Assembly (NCBI GenBank): GCA_039105265.1
Contig: JAPFFF010000018.1
Location: forward strand, 310,001 to 374,000
Origin: Tritrichomonas musculus
Lineage: Eukaryota > Parabasalia > Tritrichomonadida > Tritrichomonadidae
Length of the DNA stretch: 64,000 nucleotides
Direction of reading: 5' to 3'
The notes under the pieces are model-generated. The model searched no databases. It was given only the letters and a program-made list of their open reading frames with translations, and was not told where the DNA came from. Shown in pieces: positions 46,707 to 57,100 of this stretch (positions are counted from its first letter, which is position 1; each line of letters starts with the position of its first letter). The translations under genes were made by a program, and so were the position numbers.

Positions 46707-46730
46707 ATATATTTATATATATAAATATAT
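46707..46730. repeat. 24-bp perfect AT palindrome
   Basis: A self-complementary sequence of only A and T lies 107 bp after the tandem array. It could extrude as a cruciform or simply reflect local composition. Confidence 0.6.
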
Positions 46731-48787
46731 AATAATAGTTATCCCCTAGAAATTCAATCTATCCCTCAAAATAAGCTCAAATAAAACAAATATTTTATAA
46801 AATGCAAATATTATTATTTAAAAAAGTTATTTTTCTTTATAACCAACATATATTATATATGATATTAAATATAACATATAAATATAAAAATAATATTAAT
46901 ATGTTTATCAGATATCGAGATAACACAACAAATTTCTGTTTTTTTAAATGATCAGTATTTTGATGAATAATTAATCTATTTCATTTTATACCAATAAATG
47001 GAATATTAAGAAGTTTTTTAATATTAAAATGAAAATAATATTAAAGTATTCTTGGTAATATACAAAGATAATGAACATACTAAATTATACAAAAATACGT
47101 TATTTAAGTTCTCGCACTTCTTAGAGGTATTCATGAAGAGATCTAGCCTAGAAATTAGATAGATAATAAAATATTATTTTATATATTTTATATTTATGCT
47201 ATAATAGAAAGTATATAATGTTTTATACGTTTGATTTCGAGATATTAATATAAATAATATTTCTATGACTAAATGGCTATGGAGAACTTTTGTTAGAGAA
47301 ATTAAATTCTCAATTTTGAATATCATTAACAAAAGTTGTTTCTTTTGAAAGAAAATATTTCAATGAAAATGGAGTAATATTTCAAAGGATTATTTTAAAA
47401 TTGAAATAATTTAATTTTTTGTTGCTGCTGATTTATTTATATAATATTTTAATATATTTTATTTATATTATCTTATTTATTTTATATATAATGTTTTATA
47501 TTAGATTTATATATATATAATATGTATTATTTTATTGAATATTAAGATAAATTCATAATTATAATTTGAATAAAGATTAATTATTGAAATGACGATCATT
47601 TTTTTGAATACATGATTAGTTTATATATTGAATGAAATAAAATAAATTTTGAATTAATATATTTTAAATTAATCAATTAAAATATCTTGATTAATCATTT
47701 TATTTTTACAATAAAAAATAAAATACAATAATATTCAAAATACAATAAATATGTTTAGTGATATATATACTTGAATACTTTCTTATTTCTTGAAATACAT
47801 ATTTTTAAACTCTTTATATGACATTTTACACCATTAAAATAAGCCATTAAAATCAAAACCATTTTTTCTCAAAATTAAGCGTATAAATATCTTAAGCACT
47901 AACATATACATTAATACATATAATAAAATATCATATGGAAAAGTATTATATAAAATTCTAGGCTGAAAAAAAAGATATGATAAGTTTATATATGAAAAAA
48001 ATTTTAATTTCTTTTTATTTCTGTTTATAAATCTAATTTAATTTGAAAAATCTAATAATTTAATTAATCTTATGTGTATTAATGTAAATATATTTGGGAT
48101 TTTCAAAAATCATAAAGATTGAATGAAATATTAAAGATATATCAGATTAAAATTTTTATAAAATAAACAGTGTAAGACATTCTTAAAATGATTATATCGA
48201 GCAACCAATTAAAAATTATTGATTTGAATGCATATAACTTAATATTGATGGAAATAATGAGATTAGAAAAATTCAAAAAGACGTTAAGTCACTTAACATG
48301 AATACCTCTCACTTCTTTATTAACGAAAATATGATTTATATTTTTCGATCCTAACCTGCAAATATATTGAAAAGGCTTAAAAAGGTTCTAAAATTAAATT
48401 CCAAAGCTTTTAAAAAAACATATATTGAAAAGGTTTAGAAAGAAAAAATAAACACTGATATTTTATTTCAAGTCCTTTGATTTCCTCAGATTATCTTAAT
48501 CAGATTTCTCAGAATATCTTAATACGGTTCCTAAGATTATCATACTACGAAGCAAATAAGAAAGCAAAGGACGTGGAATAAAGTATCGCTGTTTAAGCTT
48601 TCTTTTGCATTAAATTATTTAACATAAGATTCAATCACATAGCAAAAGGTTTATTAGCAAGCTTTATCCCATTCAGAAGATCATATCAAATCATGTCAGC
48701 TATATCAATTTTTGACTGGAATGAAAATTTTTACATATGGGATATCCTTATTCATTTTTTCAATAACTCTATAAAAAAGAAATTAAA

Positions 48788-49392
48788 GTTTTAGCACCTT
48801 CTCTTCACAAAAAATTTCCTGACCACCTTGGTAAATATTCTGCACCCGATTTATCAATCTTGTACTATTCCTACATGGAAAATTATTATCGGGCTCTTAC
48901 AGAAGTTTGCAAGTATCTATCCTCTGAAGATGAGAAACAGACTTTTGCAAAATCTAGCAACTAACCCAGAAACGTTCCTACAACATAATTGTTATCCTTT
49001 ATTTAAAAGTCGCAAAGGGAAAAACTGGTCAAACACAGAGATTGAAATTACTGAATTACTTTGCGGAGAGAGCTCAAGATTCTTCTTTTTTGAAGTATCT
49101 CCCTTTATGTATATCTGGCTGTACGGGAATGCAATTCTATGTCAAATATTCCGAGTTGGTGCTTGCTCAAGAAATCACTAATGACGTTAGAAAAATCAAA
49201 AAAGAGAAACGTACAATATCACCAATTCGCAAGTATTTTATAAAAGAACATGAGGAAATACGGGCTAGTGAAATCTTGGCAATATTCAATGAAAATAAGT
49301 TTATATCGAAAGAAATAGTTAGACAAAGAGCCAAGAAAATGTACATACTTTTATGGGTACTTACCGAAAAAGCTGTTTGCCAATTTTTTTAA
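48788..49392 (+). pseudogene. Decayed protein gene with SANT/Myb-like remnant
   Basis: Protein-like sequence appears in more than one plus-strand frame. One frame opens with APSLHKKFPDHLGKYSAPD and ends in ordinary soluble sequence. The frame at 49042-49392 (116 codons) contains CTGMQFYVKYSELV, which resembles the recognition helix of SANT/Myb domains, and then a charged tail with IRKYFIKEHEEIRASEIL. Base composition is higher in GC than the surrounding 4 kb, as expected for former coding DNA. The gene appears to have at least two breaks and no frame looks complete. Trichomonads carry many Myb-like genes, so a dead family member is the simplest reading. The family assignment is tentative. Confidence 0.5.
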
Positions 49393-50264
49393 CATGTCTG
49401 ATACCCCTATATATAATGAAAATGGTGCGTAAATGAATGAATTCATTCATGAATTAGATAAAAGAGCTGAATTGCATGAATGACATTGAAATGCTTTTAG
49501 TTCATGAAAGCCGTCTGCCATTTGTAACTTCCTTTTTTGGAACCATATTCCATGACTGTTTTGATAAAGAATGATTACAGGATTTCCTGGTCTTACGACG
49601 TTTTTTTCTTGTATATTTGCAAAAAATAAATTGAAATAAAATTAATTTATAGTGCATTTACACCTCCAATAAAATATGAATGAACTCATAGAATCAGATA
49701 CATTACCTTAACCATTTTATTACAGTCTTTTCGGTTTGATAGTGGAAAAATTCAATCTGATAGTGGAAAAGTTCCAGAAACAACTTCTTGAAAGTTACAA
49801 CTCTCAAAATGCGTGGAGGAAAACTCGCAAATATCAGAATTGAATACACTTTTTAAGTTTGTCTCAAAAAGTGTGTATTCAATATATTTGAAAATTGGAT
49901 AGAAGGGTAGAAAGTATTCGGTTTACTTTTTTTACAAATAGTGAGATGAAAAAAGTCCTTCAAAAAAGACTTTTTGATTTATATTTTATTATATTATGTG
50001 CCCAAATAAATATTTAATATAATTATTCCTTTTATTTTGAATAATAGTTATATGTTATCAAGAAAATGATGAATTTAAATTTTAAAATTGAATACTTTCT
50101 CTCAATTTTGCATTTCTTATTTCTCAAAATTTTGATATTGAGATTCTCTATATATTAATATCGATTATCAAGTTTCATAGTAACAGATTATTGAGATCGA
50201 TTCTCCAAAAAATAAAAAACTCAATAATTTAAAAATAATATAATAACTTATTTAAACTTTATGT
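49393..50264. other. Intergenic region with palindrome, short tandem duplication and hairpin
   Basis: This 872-bp gap between the decayed gene and Tudor-SN has no coding frame. It holds an 18-bp perfect palindrome (49433-49450, half-site ATGAATGAA), two 21-bp direct copies carrying GATAGTGGAAAA (49735-49776) and a hairpin at 49839-49883. Confidence 0.6.
49839..49883. repeat. Hairpin with CACTTTTT/AAAAAGTG arms
   Basis: The left arm ATTGAATACAC then TTTTT (49839-49854) pairs with AAAAAGTGTGTATTCAAT (49866-49883), with a 2-base bulge. Its inner part repeats the CTCAAAAAGTG word seen in the hairpin at 10.65 kb. Confidence 0.75.
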
Positions 50265-52964
50265 TTATTTGTCTGTTGGCTCATTTGATTTATTTTCATT
50301 TTCTTCATTATCTTCTTGCTTAGTTTCTGGTTGTTGGTATAATGAAAGCTGCTGTTTAGCCTTTTCGAATTCAGGTCGAACTTCATGATCAACAAAACGA
50401 GCGTATTTCTTTTGAAGGACAACTGAATTTAATGTTCCTGAATCTCGTGATTCTCCATCTGTTAGAAAAACATTAGCGCCTTCATCATCATAAACAAGAT
50501 GAGCATAAAGAATGAATTCAGTACACATTTCAAACATAGCTTCGACTGCTTTGTTAATGTCATCTTCTGAATCAAGAGCATTTTCTAAAAACGCAAGCTT
50601 AATAACACATGCTTGAGATTCAATATTTTTAAGCTCTTCTGGAAGATAGAAAAATTCATATATTGGATTGTTAAAGCAATCTTTTTTAGGTTCACAAAAA
50701 TCAATGAAAAATACATCTTTAATTCCATTGATTTTAATTTGTCCATTACTTATTTGTTGTGTAACAAATGTGTCAATTCGTGCTCGATAATATTTATTGT
50801 TGTATTTACAAACAATGCAATCATTAGTACTGAGAGTTTCACTAACTTTATCATTGTTTTCAATTCGAACTAAATCATTTGATGAGTTGTTAAGAACTTC
50901 ATTGATGTGTTCCATTGATCGATCAAGAAGCTGAATAGTAAGAGTGATGGGATTCCAAATAGAAGTTACTTTAACTTTTTCAACAACACCATACTTCAAT
51001 CGATAATTATGGCGTGTGCTGATAGACCATACTCCGATTCCTGCGGTTTCTGCACTGTTTTGAAGTGAAAAGTAATTACTTGGTATAACATTCAGATATT
51101 GCTTATTGATTTCTGCGAGACCATTTTTAAGAAGTTCTTCAGCAAGATCAAATCGTTTACCGTAAAAGTTTTGAATGTTAATTGTTGAATAGAAACATTC
51201 AAATTTGTAGATAATTGGCGTAACTTCAACAGTTGCTTGTGAAAAATGAGAACTTGTGTATTTATAAACTTCAGATGACATTCTGTCAGTTGATGAATAT
51301 GAAATAACACCATTGACACCACACTTAATATAAATTCCTTGTGATGGAACGTAAACAAAGAATTTGCCACCTGTTGTAATATGCTCGATAACACCTTCTA
51401 ATTTCTTTTCATGAATTTGGTTGAAAACTTCTTGTGCTCGTCTTTGATTTGAATAATTTGCAAGGTCATCAATAACAATATTTTCGTATGTTGTAGTTGA
51501 ATGGATTCCATTTTTCTTTTCACGTGATTCATTGTCTGCTTGTCGAATTTGTGCGGAGCGTGACGATGAACGATCAATATAAGAATCATGATATTCGGCA
51601 AAACCTGATCGAACTAATTCTTCATTGACACATTTCTTTTCATGATAAATAGTAGCATAAACTCGAACGCCAAGTGTGTTGGATGGATTGTTAATATTGC
51701 TATTATAGCATCCGTCAATAACAGCTCGAACACGCTGTCCAACATAATGCTTTCGTAAGAATTCGCGTGCTTCATATCCGCATGGTTCTGATCCACCACT
51801 CTTGAAATAAAAGAAATATGGTGCTTTAACATTGTTTAAATAAAAAATATATTTTCTGTTTTCATCAGTGATTTCTAATGATGATGAACTATGAACTCTT
51901 GAAACAATACCTTGAACTTCTTGTGGATATCCGGTTGGTAAACGATTAACATTCAATTCTTCTTCACTAAGATTTTCCCACATTCCTAGCTTTTTGGCAC
52001 GAGCAACAATTTCTCTAACAATATATTCATTTGAATTTGGAGCATAATCCGAAGTTTTTGGATCATAACGTGCAAGACCTTCACTAATAAGCTTTTGGAA
52101 AGTAAGATCAGGTTCTCCAATAACACATCCAACAAACTTTCGTGGACCTTCGTTTTCTGTATCTTGAATATTAACAATTTTTTGACAAAGTCTAACTAAT
52201 ATCTTTTTATGAAGAAATCTTTTTAATACTTCTTGGAATGCTTTGTATCCAATCGAATTCTTATCTGGATTTCGCTTATTAACTAGATCTGCTCGACATC
52301 CTGCAATTTGAAGTAAAATATATTGATGGTTAGGCAATAAAAATAATTGAAGCGATGTGGCATTAATAATACCATCAACAGTAGCTTCAAATTCTCGTGT
52401 TTCCAAAATTTGATAATCTTTGTAAGGGACAGGAAGATTTCGGATAAAGCCCTCCTCTTCGGACCATATACCTCTGTTATTGCTTTGAGCTTCTTCTTGA
52501 CTATCATGCAATTTACTGAGATATGAGCCTGGCTTTATTGCAAAATTTGGATTGCTTTCACGGATCTTAACCATTCCTGCTCTGCATACATTTAAACCAA
52601 CATCTTCAAATGTATTATTATTGAAAACACTAACACGGCTGTGGGCTACTTTTACGAAGCCAAATGGTGTACTGATTTTTAAAGGACTTGAAGAATTTCG
52701 GTCTTGTATTTCTCTAATAACTGGTCCAACAAGAACTTTTTTACCAATACAAAGATTACGAATGTAATCCCATGATTCATATGCATGCGGTTCGTCTTGA
52801 ATTTTTCCATCAGGCGTACCTAAACGTGGTGAAATTAAACTCTCTAAGTTGATAATCATATATGGATCACGATCTGGTGAGATAAAATTAATTATTAATG
52901 AGTTTCCTGAAAGAATGCCTTTAACAATTCCTTTTTCTTGATTTTGTTTTGTATTATAAGACAT
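50265..52964 (-). CDS. SND1: Tudor-SN (SND1/p100): four staphylococcal-nuclease-like domains and a Tudor domain
   Basis: This is an 899-residue protein. SNase-like folds occupy roughly 12-170, 190-330, 345-500 and 525-660, each with the GIW/GMW end turn (NRGIWSEEEGF, KLGMWENLSEEEL, KNGIHSTTTYENI, GIGVWSIST). The Tudor domain follows (about 715-800, YNNKYYRARIDTF and FIDFCEPK), embedded in a fifth, split SN fold as in SND1. The C-terminus is a short acidic tail (about 870-899). Length and order match SND1 (about 910 residues in animals). The protein binds and processes RNA, acts in stress granules, splicing and RNA decay, and prefers structured or edited RNA. It is cytoplasmic or nuclear with no signal peptide. 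It is head-to-head with the NOT3/5 gene, another RNA-decay gene, 196 bp away. Confidence 0.95.
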   Translation of the reverse strand: MSYNTKQNQEKGIVKGILSGNSLIINFISPDRDPYMIINLESLISPRLGTPDGKIQDEPHAYESWDYIRNLCIGKKVLVGPVIREIQDRNSSSPLKISTPFGFVKVAHSRVSVFNNNTFEDVGLNVCRAGMVKIRESNPNFAIKPGSYLSKLHDSQEEAQSNNRGIWSEEEGFIRNLPVPYKDYQILETREFEATVDGIINATSLQLFLLPNHQYILLQIAGCRADLVNKRNPDKNSIGYKAFQEVLKRFLHKKILVRLCQKIVNIQDTENEGPRKFVGCVIGEPDLTFQKLISEGLARYDPKTSDYAPNSNEYIVREIVARAKKLGMWENLSEEELNVNRLPTGYPQEVQGIVSRVHSSSSLEITDENRKYIFYLNNVKAPYFFYFKSGGSEPCGYEAREFLRKHYVGQRVRAVIDGCYNSNINNPSNTLGVRVYATIYHEKKCVNEELVRSGFAEYHDSYIDRSSSRSAQIRQADNESREKKNGIHSTTTYENIVIDDLANYSNQRRAQEVFNQIHEKKLEGVIEHITTGGKFFVYVPSQGIYIKCGVNGVISYSSTDRMSSEVYKYTSSHFSQATVEVTPIIYKFECFYSTINIQNFYGKRFDLAEELLKNGLAEINKQYLNVIPSNYFSLQNSAETAGIGVWSISTRHNYRLKYGVVEKVKVTSIWNPITLTIQLLDRSMEHINEVLNNSSNDLVRIENNDKVSETLSTNDCIVCKYNNKYYRARIDTFVTQQISNGQIKINGIKDVFFIDFCEPKKDCFNNPIYEFFYLPEELKNIESQACVIKLAFLENALDSEDDINKAVEAMFEMCTEFILYAHLVYDDEGANVFLTDGESRDSGTLNSVVLQKKYARFVDHEVRPEFEKAKQQLSLYQQPETKQEDNEENENKSNEPTDK

Positions 52965-53160
52965 GTTTTATATAACAAACCATGCGATCAATTATCCTAT
53001 CAATTTTTAGATACTCTTTTTGGCCCTACATTGATATTAAAATTTGGATTTTTTTTATTACTTTTTAATATATATTTTTTAAAAATAATCAAATTGCTTG
53101 TTATGCTTATATTGATTCAAAATTTTCAAAAATAAATTTTTTTGTAAATTTCAAAGAGAC
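52965..53160. promoter_or_regulatory. Shared upstream region of Tudor-SN and NOT3/5 genes
   Basis: A 196-bp AT-rich gap separates two divergent RNA-metabolism genes, so a common regulatory region is likely. No consensus initiator stands out at either start. Confidence 0.5.
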
Positions 53161-53760
53161 ATGACGAGTTCAATTCAGAAAAAAACTCCGGAGAAAAAGC
53201 AAGATCTCGATGATTTTTCGGCTTTAATATCAATGCCCAAAAATACTTCTTCTATTTCAACAGTTCAATCTCAAAAAATTTATAATATGCCCGAAGCGAA
53301 AACACCAGAAGAACTTCTTCAAACTGATCCAACACAACGTGAATTTGAACGCGCTCTTTTTACTTCATTAGACCTAATCCCCGATATACCTTACGATCTT
53401 ATCGGTTATCAACCTCAAAATCCAGTTAATGTTCCAACCGAATATCCTCAAACGCCGAATATGAAACTTTTCCAACCAGAATTTTTGAAAAACTATGACT
53501 TGAGTACATTATTTTACATATTTTATTATTTTCCTGGTTCAACACAACAGTATTTTGCTGGAGAAGAACTAAAAAAGAGAAATTGGATATATCATAATAT
53601 GAACAAAACATGGTATCATAGGCTTTCAGAGCCTTGCGAAAAAACAAGCGATTATGAAATTGGAAAATTTGAATATTTTGATTCTGTTTCGAAAGATTAT
53701 TGGGGAATTAAACAAATTGAAGCTTTTAAACTGGAATATCGCTTTGTTGACGAATATTAA
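53161..53760 (+). CDS. Minimal CCR4-NOT subunit of the NOT3/NOT5 type
   Basis: This is a 199-residue protein. The C-terminal half (about 103-196) is a clear NOT2/3/5 (NOT-box) domain: FLKNYDLSTLFYIFYYFPG, QQYFAGEELKKRNWIYH, TWYHRLSEPCEKTSDYEIG, then EYFD and a closing AFKLEYRFVDEY. The FxLEYR ending matches NOT3/NOT5 better than NOT2. The first 100 residues are polar with PEAKTPEELLQTDP and QREFERALFTSLDLIPD. NOT3/NOT5 normally has a long N-terminal coiled coil (human CNOT3 is 753 residues) that is missing here. The protein should dock on NOT1 with NOT2 in the deadenylase complex that starts mRNA decay. Another gene might supply the coiled-coil part. The stop overlaps TAAA. Confidence 0.93.
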   Translation: MTSSIQKKTPEKKQDLDDFSALISMPKNTSSISTVQSQKIYNMPEAKTPEELLQTDPTQREFERALFTSLDLIPDIPYDLIGYQPQNPVNVPTEYPQTPNMKLFQPEFLKNYDLSTLFYIFYYFPGSTQQYFAGEELKKRNWIYHNMNKTWYHRLSEPCEKTSDYEIGKFEYFDSVSKDYWGIKQIEAFKLEYRFVDEY

Positions 53761-54150
53761 ATGTATATATTAGAATTATAGGATATATCTATCTATCTAT
53801 TTCATATTATTTTTTTTAACGCATAAACATTATTACCATTTATATCAAAATTAAAAGAAAAAAATGATTGTATCAATTTCATAATTTTCAGATAGTTTGA
53901 AATGATTTCAAATCAAATTTTTTAAAAAGAGAACAATATACCATGCTCATATACCAATTATGATCACATATGATCACTAACAATCAATTATATTAAAACA
54001 ATATAAAATGTGATTTAAATTATTTCCAACTTATTAATTAAAAGTTAATAAAAGAAGCATTATACAGTAATAATTTTATTAAAACAACATAAATTTCTAA
54101 TAAATATAAATAATAATAATAATAATAAAATAAAGATTCTTTTTCTTTGC
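53761..54150. other. Convergent intergenic region
   Basis: This 390-bp gap holds the 3' ends of the NOT3/5 and HECT genes. It contains a short TATC run near 53785-53800, a 10-bp tandem doublet carrying TATGATCAC (53959-53977) and an AAT run at about 54110-54128 beside the HECT stop. No gene is seen. Confidence 0.6.
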
Positions 54151-57100
54151 TTATTTGTTTTCCATTGATTGACAGTAAGTTATAGCATAAATCACTTTTT
54201 CAGCACAAATATCATCATTTGAATATGCAGGAAGATGAAGCCTATTGAAGCAAGTTGAAGCTGTTGGTAATGATTCATCAGGTGTCTTAGTATTCATTTT
54301 ATCAATTTGCAATCTAAAGTCAGGATTGATTACAGGATTTGGTAATCTAGTCAATGTTGTAATAAACTTGAGGAGTAACTTTCTTTGTTCACTAGTAAAT
54401 TTATCAACAACTCTCCAAAATCTTTGAACGAAAACATCTTTCATTCCATCGTAATCAGCGACGACAGTTATTGATTTAAGATGCTCAGTAGAAATGAATG
54501 AAGAACCTTGAGCAATTCTAGACAATAATTTGCCAGTCATTAAAGGATGCTTCTTAAAACCAACATTTTGAGAAAATCCATTCCTCATCATTTTCATCAT
54601 TGGTTTAATGGCATCTATCCTACACTGAATAACTTCATGAATATATTGTTGAGCTTCTTCAACACGAACAACTTGATTTGCACTATGTCCAGGCAAATAA
54701 GAAATATCACCTTCCCATTGATGGAAGGTCCAAGTTAAGGTTCCTTGTTCACATTGTTGTGGCACTATTTTCATTTGATCTTGTAATGCTGTATCAATAT
54801 CATAAATGTCATTAGCATCGATTTTTTCATGCGCAAAATATTTCCATACAAGAGGAGCAAAAGGAAGATCTTGAGTTAAACCAGTTCTTAGAACAATTCC
54901 GAGATATTTTCCGATTGTTAAATAATCTTCTGCACGTCTAAAGGTTCGATCAAGTGGAATGAAAGTATCCTTATTTGCTCCTTCATTAGCCTTACTATTT
55001 GGAACAGGGATAAATAATTGAGTTGTTGGATCAAAGATTGAGGCTGCCATTTCAGTCATTAATTCTCTAGAAGGACCACCAGCATCAACAGCCCTTTCAC
55101 CAACAAATTCAATTTTCCAGGGTCTCTTCTTACATTGAAGGAGATTTGGTTCAATACTTCTAAAAGCCACACTTAATTGTGTAACAATAGATTTATTATA
55201 ATCACCACGATGCTCAACTGCATAACGCCTAGCAGCATGACGATCAATCTTAAATCGTGGGAATTGATTATCATTACCACAGGCGATATCTCGAATAATT
55301 CCATCAGCCGCATCTTCACAAGCGACAAATGACTTCATTGAATCCCAAAGAATCCTTGGAACCTGATCATAGTATCTTGTTCGAATATAATTAAAATGAT
55401 GAATCAAAAGTGCACGAAGAACGACAACACTTGTTGAAAATAAATGTGTTAAATGACATGTTTTAGCAATAGATTCAGCAGAAACAAATGTTGGCTCAGT
55501 TAATGAATATCGTGGAAGATCCATAATTAATTCTTCAGTATTTTCAGAAGTCCAATTAATTGCAAATTCTGTCATATCGGCTATAAATGCATCATGGATC
55601 GAATCAATATCAATCTTTTCTGGTGGTGGCGGTCGATATCGTTTCCAACTTGTGAATTCAACACGAACAACGCTCCATCCACCTGGCACGTCAATCAATG
55701 CTAAGAACTGATGTTGTCCTTTGATTTCGATTGGTCCAAATAAGGCACGACCGTTTACAAAAACAGCATTTTCAAAATCAGGAGTAGTTGACAACATAAG
55801 CATTGAAGAATTAGAAAGAACAACTTGTTTGTTCATTCTTAATTGGATTGTTATTTTTTGTCCAGTTGGATTCGATATGTGCATGACATCAGGAGTTGTT
55901 GCCTCTGCAAAAGGATCAATTTCATCTGTTTCATAACCAGATGCATCACCATTATTACTACCAGAGCTACTCTTTCTTGATTTCTTGTTCTGCTGTGAAT
56001 TTTTGGATGAGCGCCAGGCACCTGTTACACGAAGCCAATAAGGAAGAATTTGTAAAAATGGAAAATTAACAAGTGATTTATATGGAATTGAAAAGAGTCG
56101 AATCATTCGAATATGTTGAGCAAAGTTCGATTTTATTGTGCCTGGATCAAGCGAAACAATGGGAACAGTACATGTCCTTGATAATGGCCTTTCGGGTTCA
56201 AATGACAAGAATTCTGGGAAATGTTTAATGATTTCAATATAAAGATCAGAACCAAGAAAGGCTGACTCTTGTTGGATGAAAGGTTCAAAAACCTCAAATT
56301 GATGACAATTTGATCCTTTCAATGTTCCTCCCATTATGAAGAGTTTCTCCATATATTTAGGTGAGTAATCAAGAGGCGTTGGCGCAAGAATTACACCTAA
56401 AAATTCAGAGAAGCTGTATAAATAATTGTAAACAAATGGCGACTGTGCAATGCATAAATTTGCAAATGCTGATTTAATTAAAAATTTCTGTTGTGGAGTT
56501 GTTGCATGGAAAGAAACATTTTTAATGTCCATAAGAAGTTCAAACGCTGTATCAAAAGCAAAGCTATTATCTGTTACATTGACTGATAAAACAGACAAAT
56601 CTTCTTTCGTTATGCTTTGATCAACATAGAGGTTCTCTTGATAATTACCAAAAGCAAAAGGCAAATTTTCTTTCTTTGGATTTCGATCAGCTGAAGCGGC
56701 AGAAAATCTAATCGGCATGAATGAATTAATAGTGACGATAGAAGGCATTTTCTTTAAAGATATGGGTGGAAAATAGCTCAACGGTGGATAATAAGTATGA
56801 TTGACATGTGGATAAGACAATAAATGCATGTTTCTTGATTCAGATATATTCAACATACATTTACATAAGCGATCGACAATTTTTTCAACAGAAAGTAAAG
56901 CTTCAATTGCTTGAATTGCTTCGTTTTCCAATGATAAATATAAAGAATTCGGATTCCTTCGAATATTTTCAAAAGTGAATGGAAACTTTTGACATTTAAA
57001 CATATCAAATGAGAATGGTTCAAGTGGAATTGTTAATAACGTGAATAATTTCATAGGATTGGGAATCTTTGTTGGTTCTTGAGCTGCTATTCTCATCAAA

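Larger units (their letters stand above)
45234..48787. other. AT-rich gene-poor stretch
   Basis: This is the longest gene-free interval of the window and one of its most AT-rich parts. No frame over 60 codons was found. It holds a 22-bp tandem array (46341-46600), two nested pairs of short inverted repeats (45653-47122 and 45756-46675), a 24-bp AT palindrome and a further 13-bp inverted pair (47124-47136 and 48297-48309). It lies upstream of the BUB1-like gene and downstream of Tudor-SN. No RNA gene was recognised. Confidence 0.7.

Noticed and set aside
45234-50264. A Polinton/Maverick or other virus-like element in the gene-poor block
   Set aside because: Such elements are common in trichomonads, but no polymerase, integrase, capsid or packaging-type sequence is seen, and the only coding remnant looks SANT/Myb-like.
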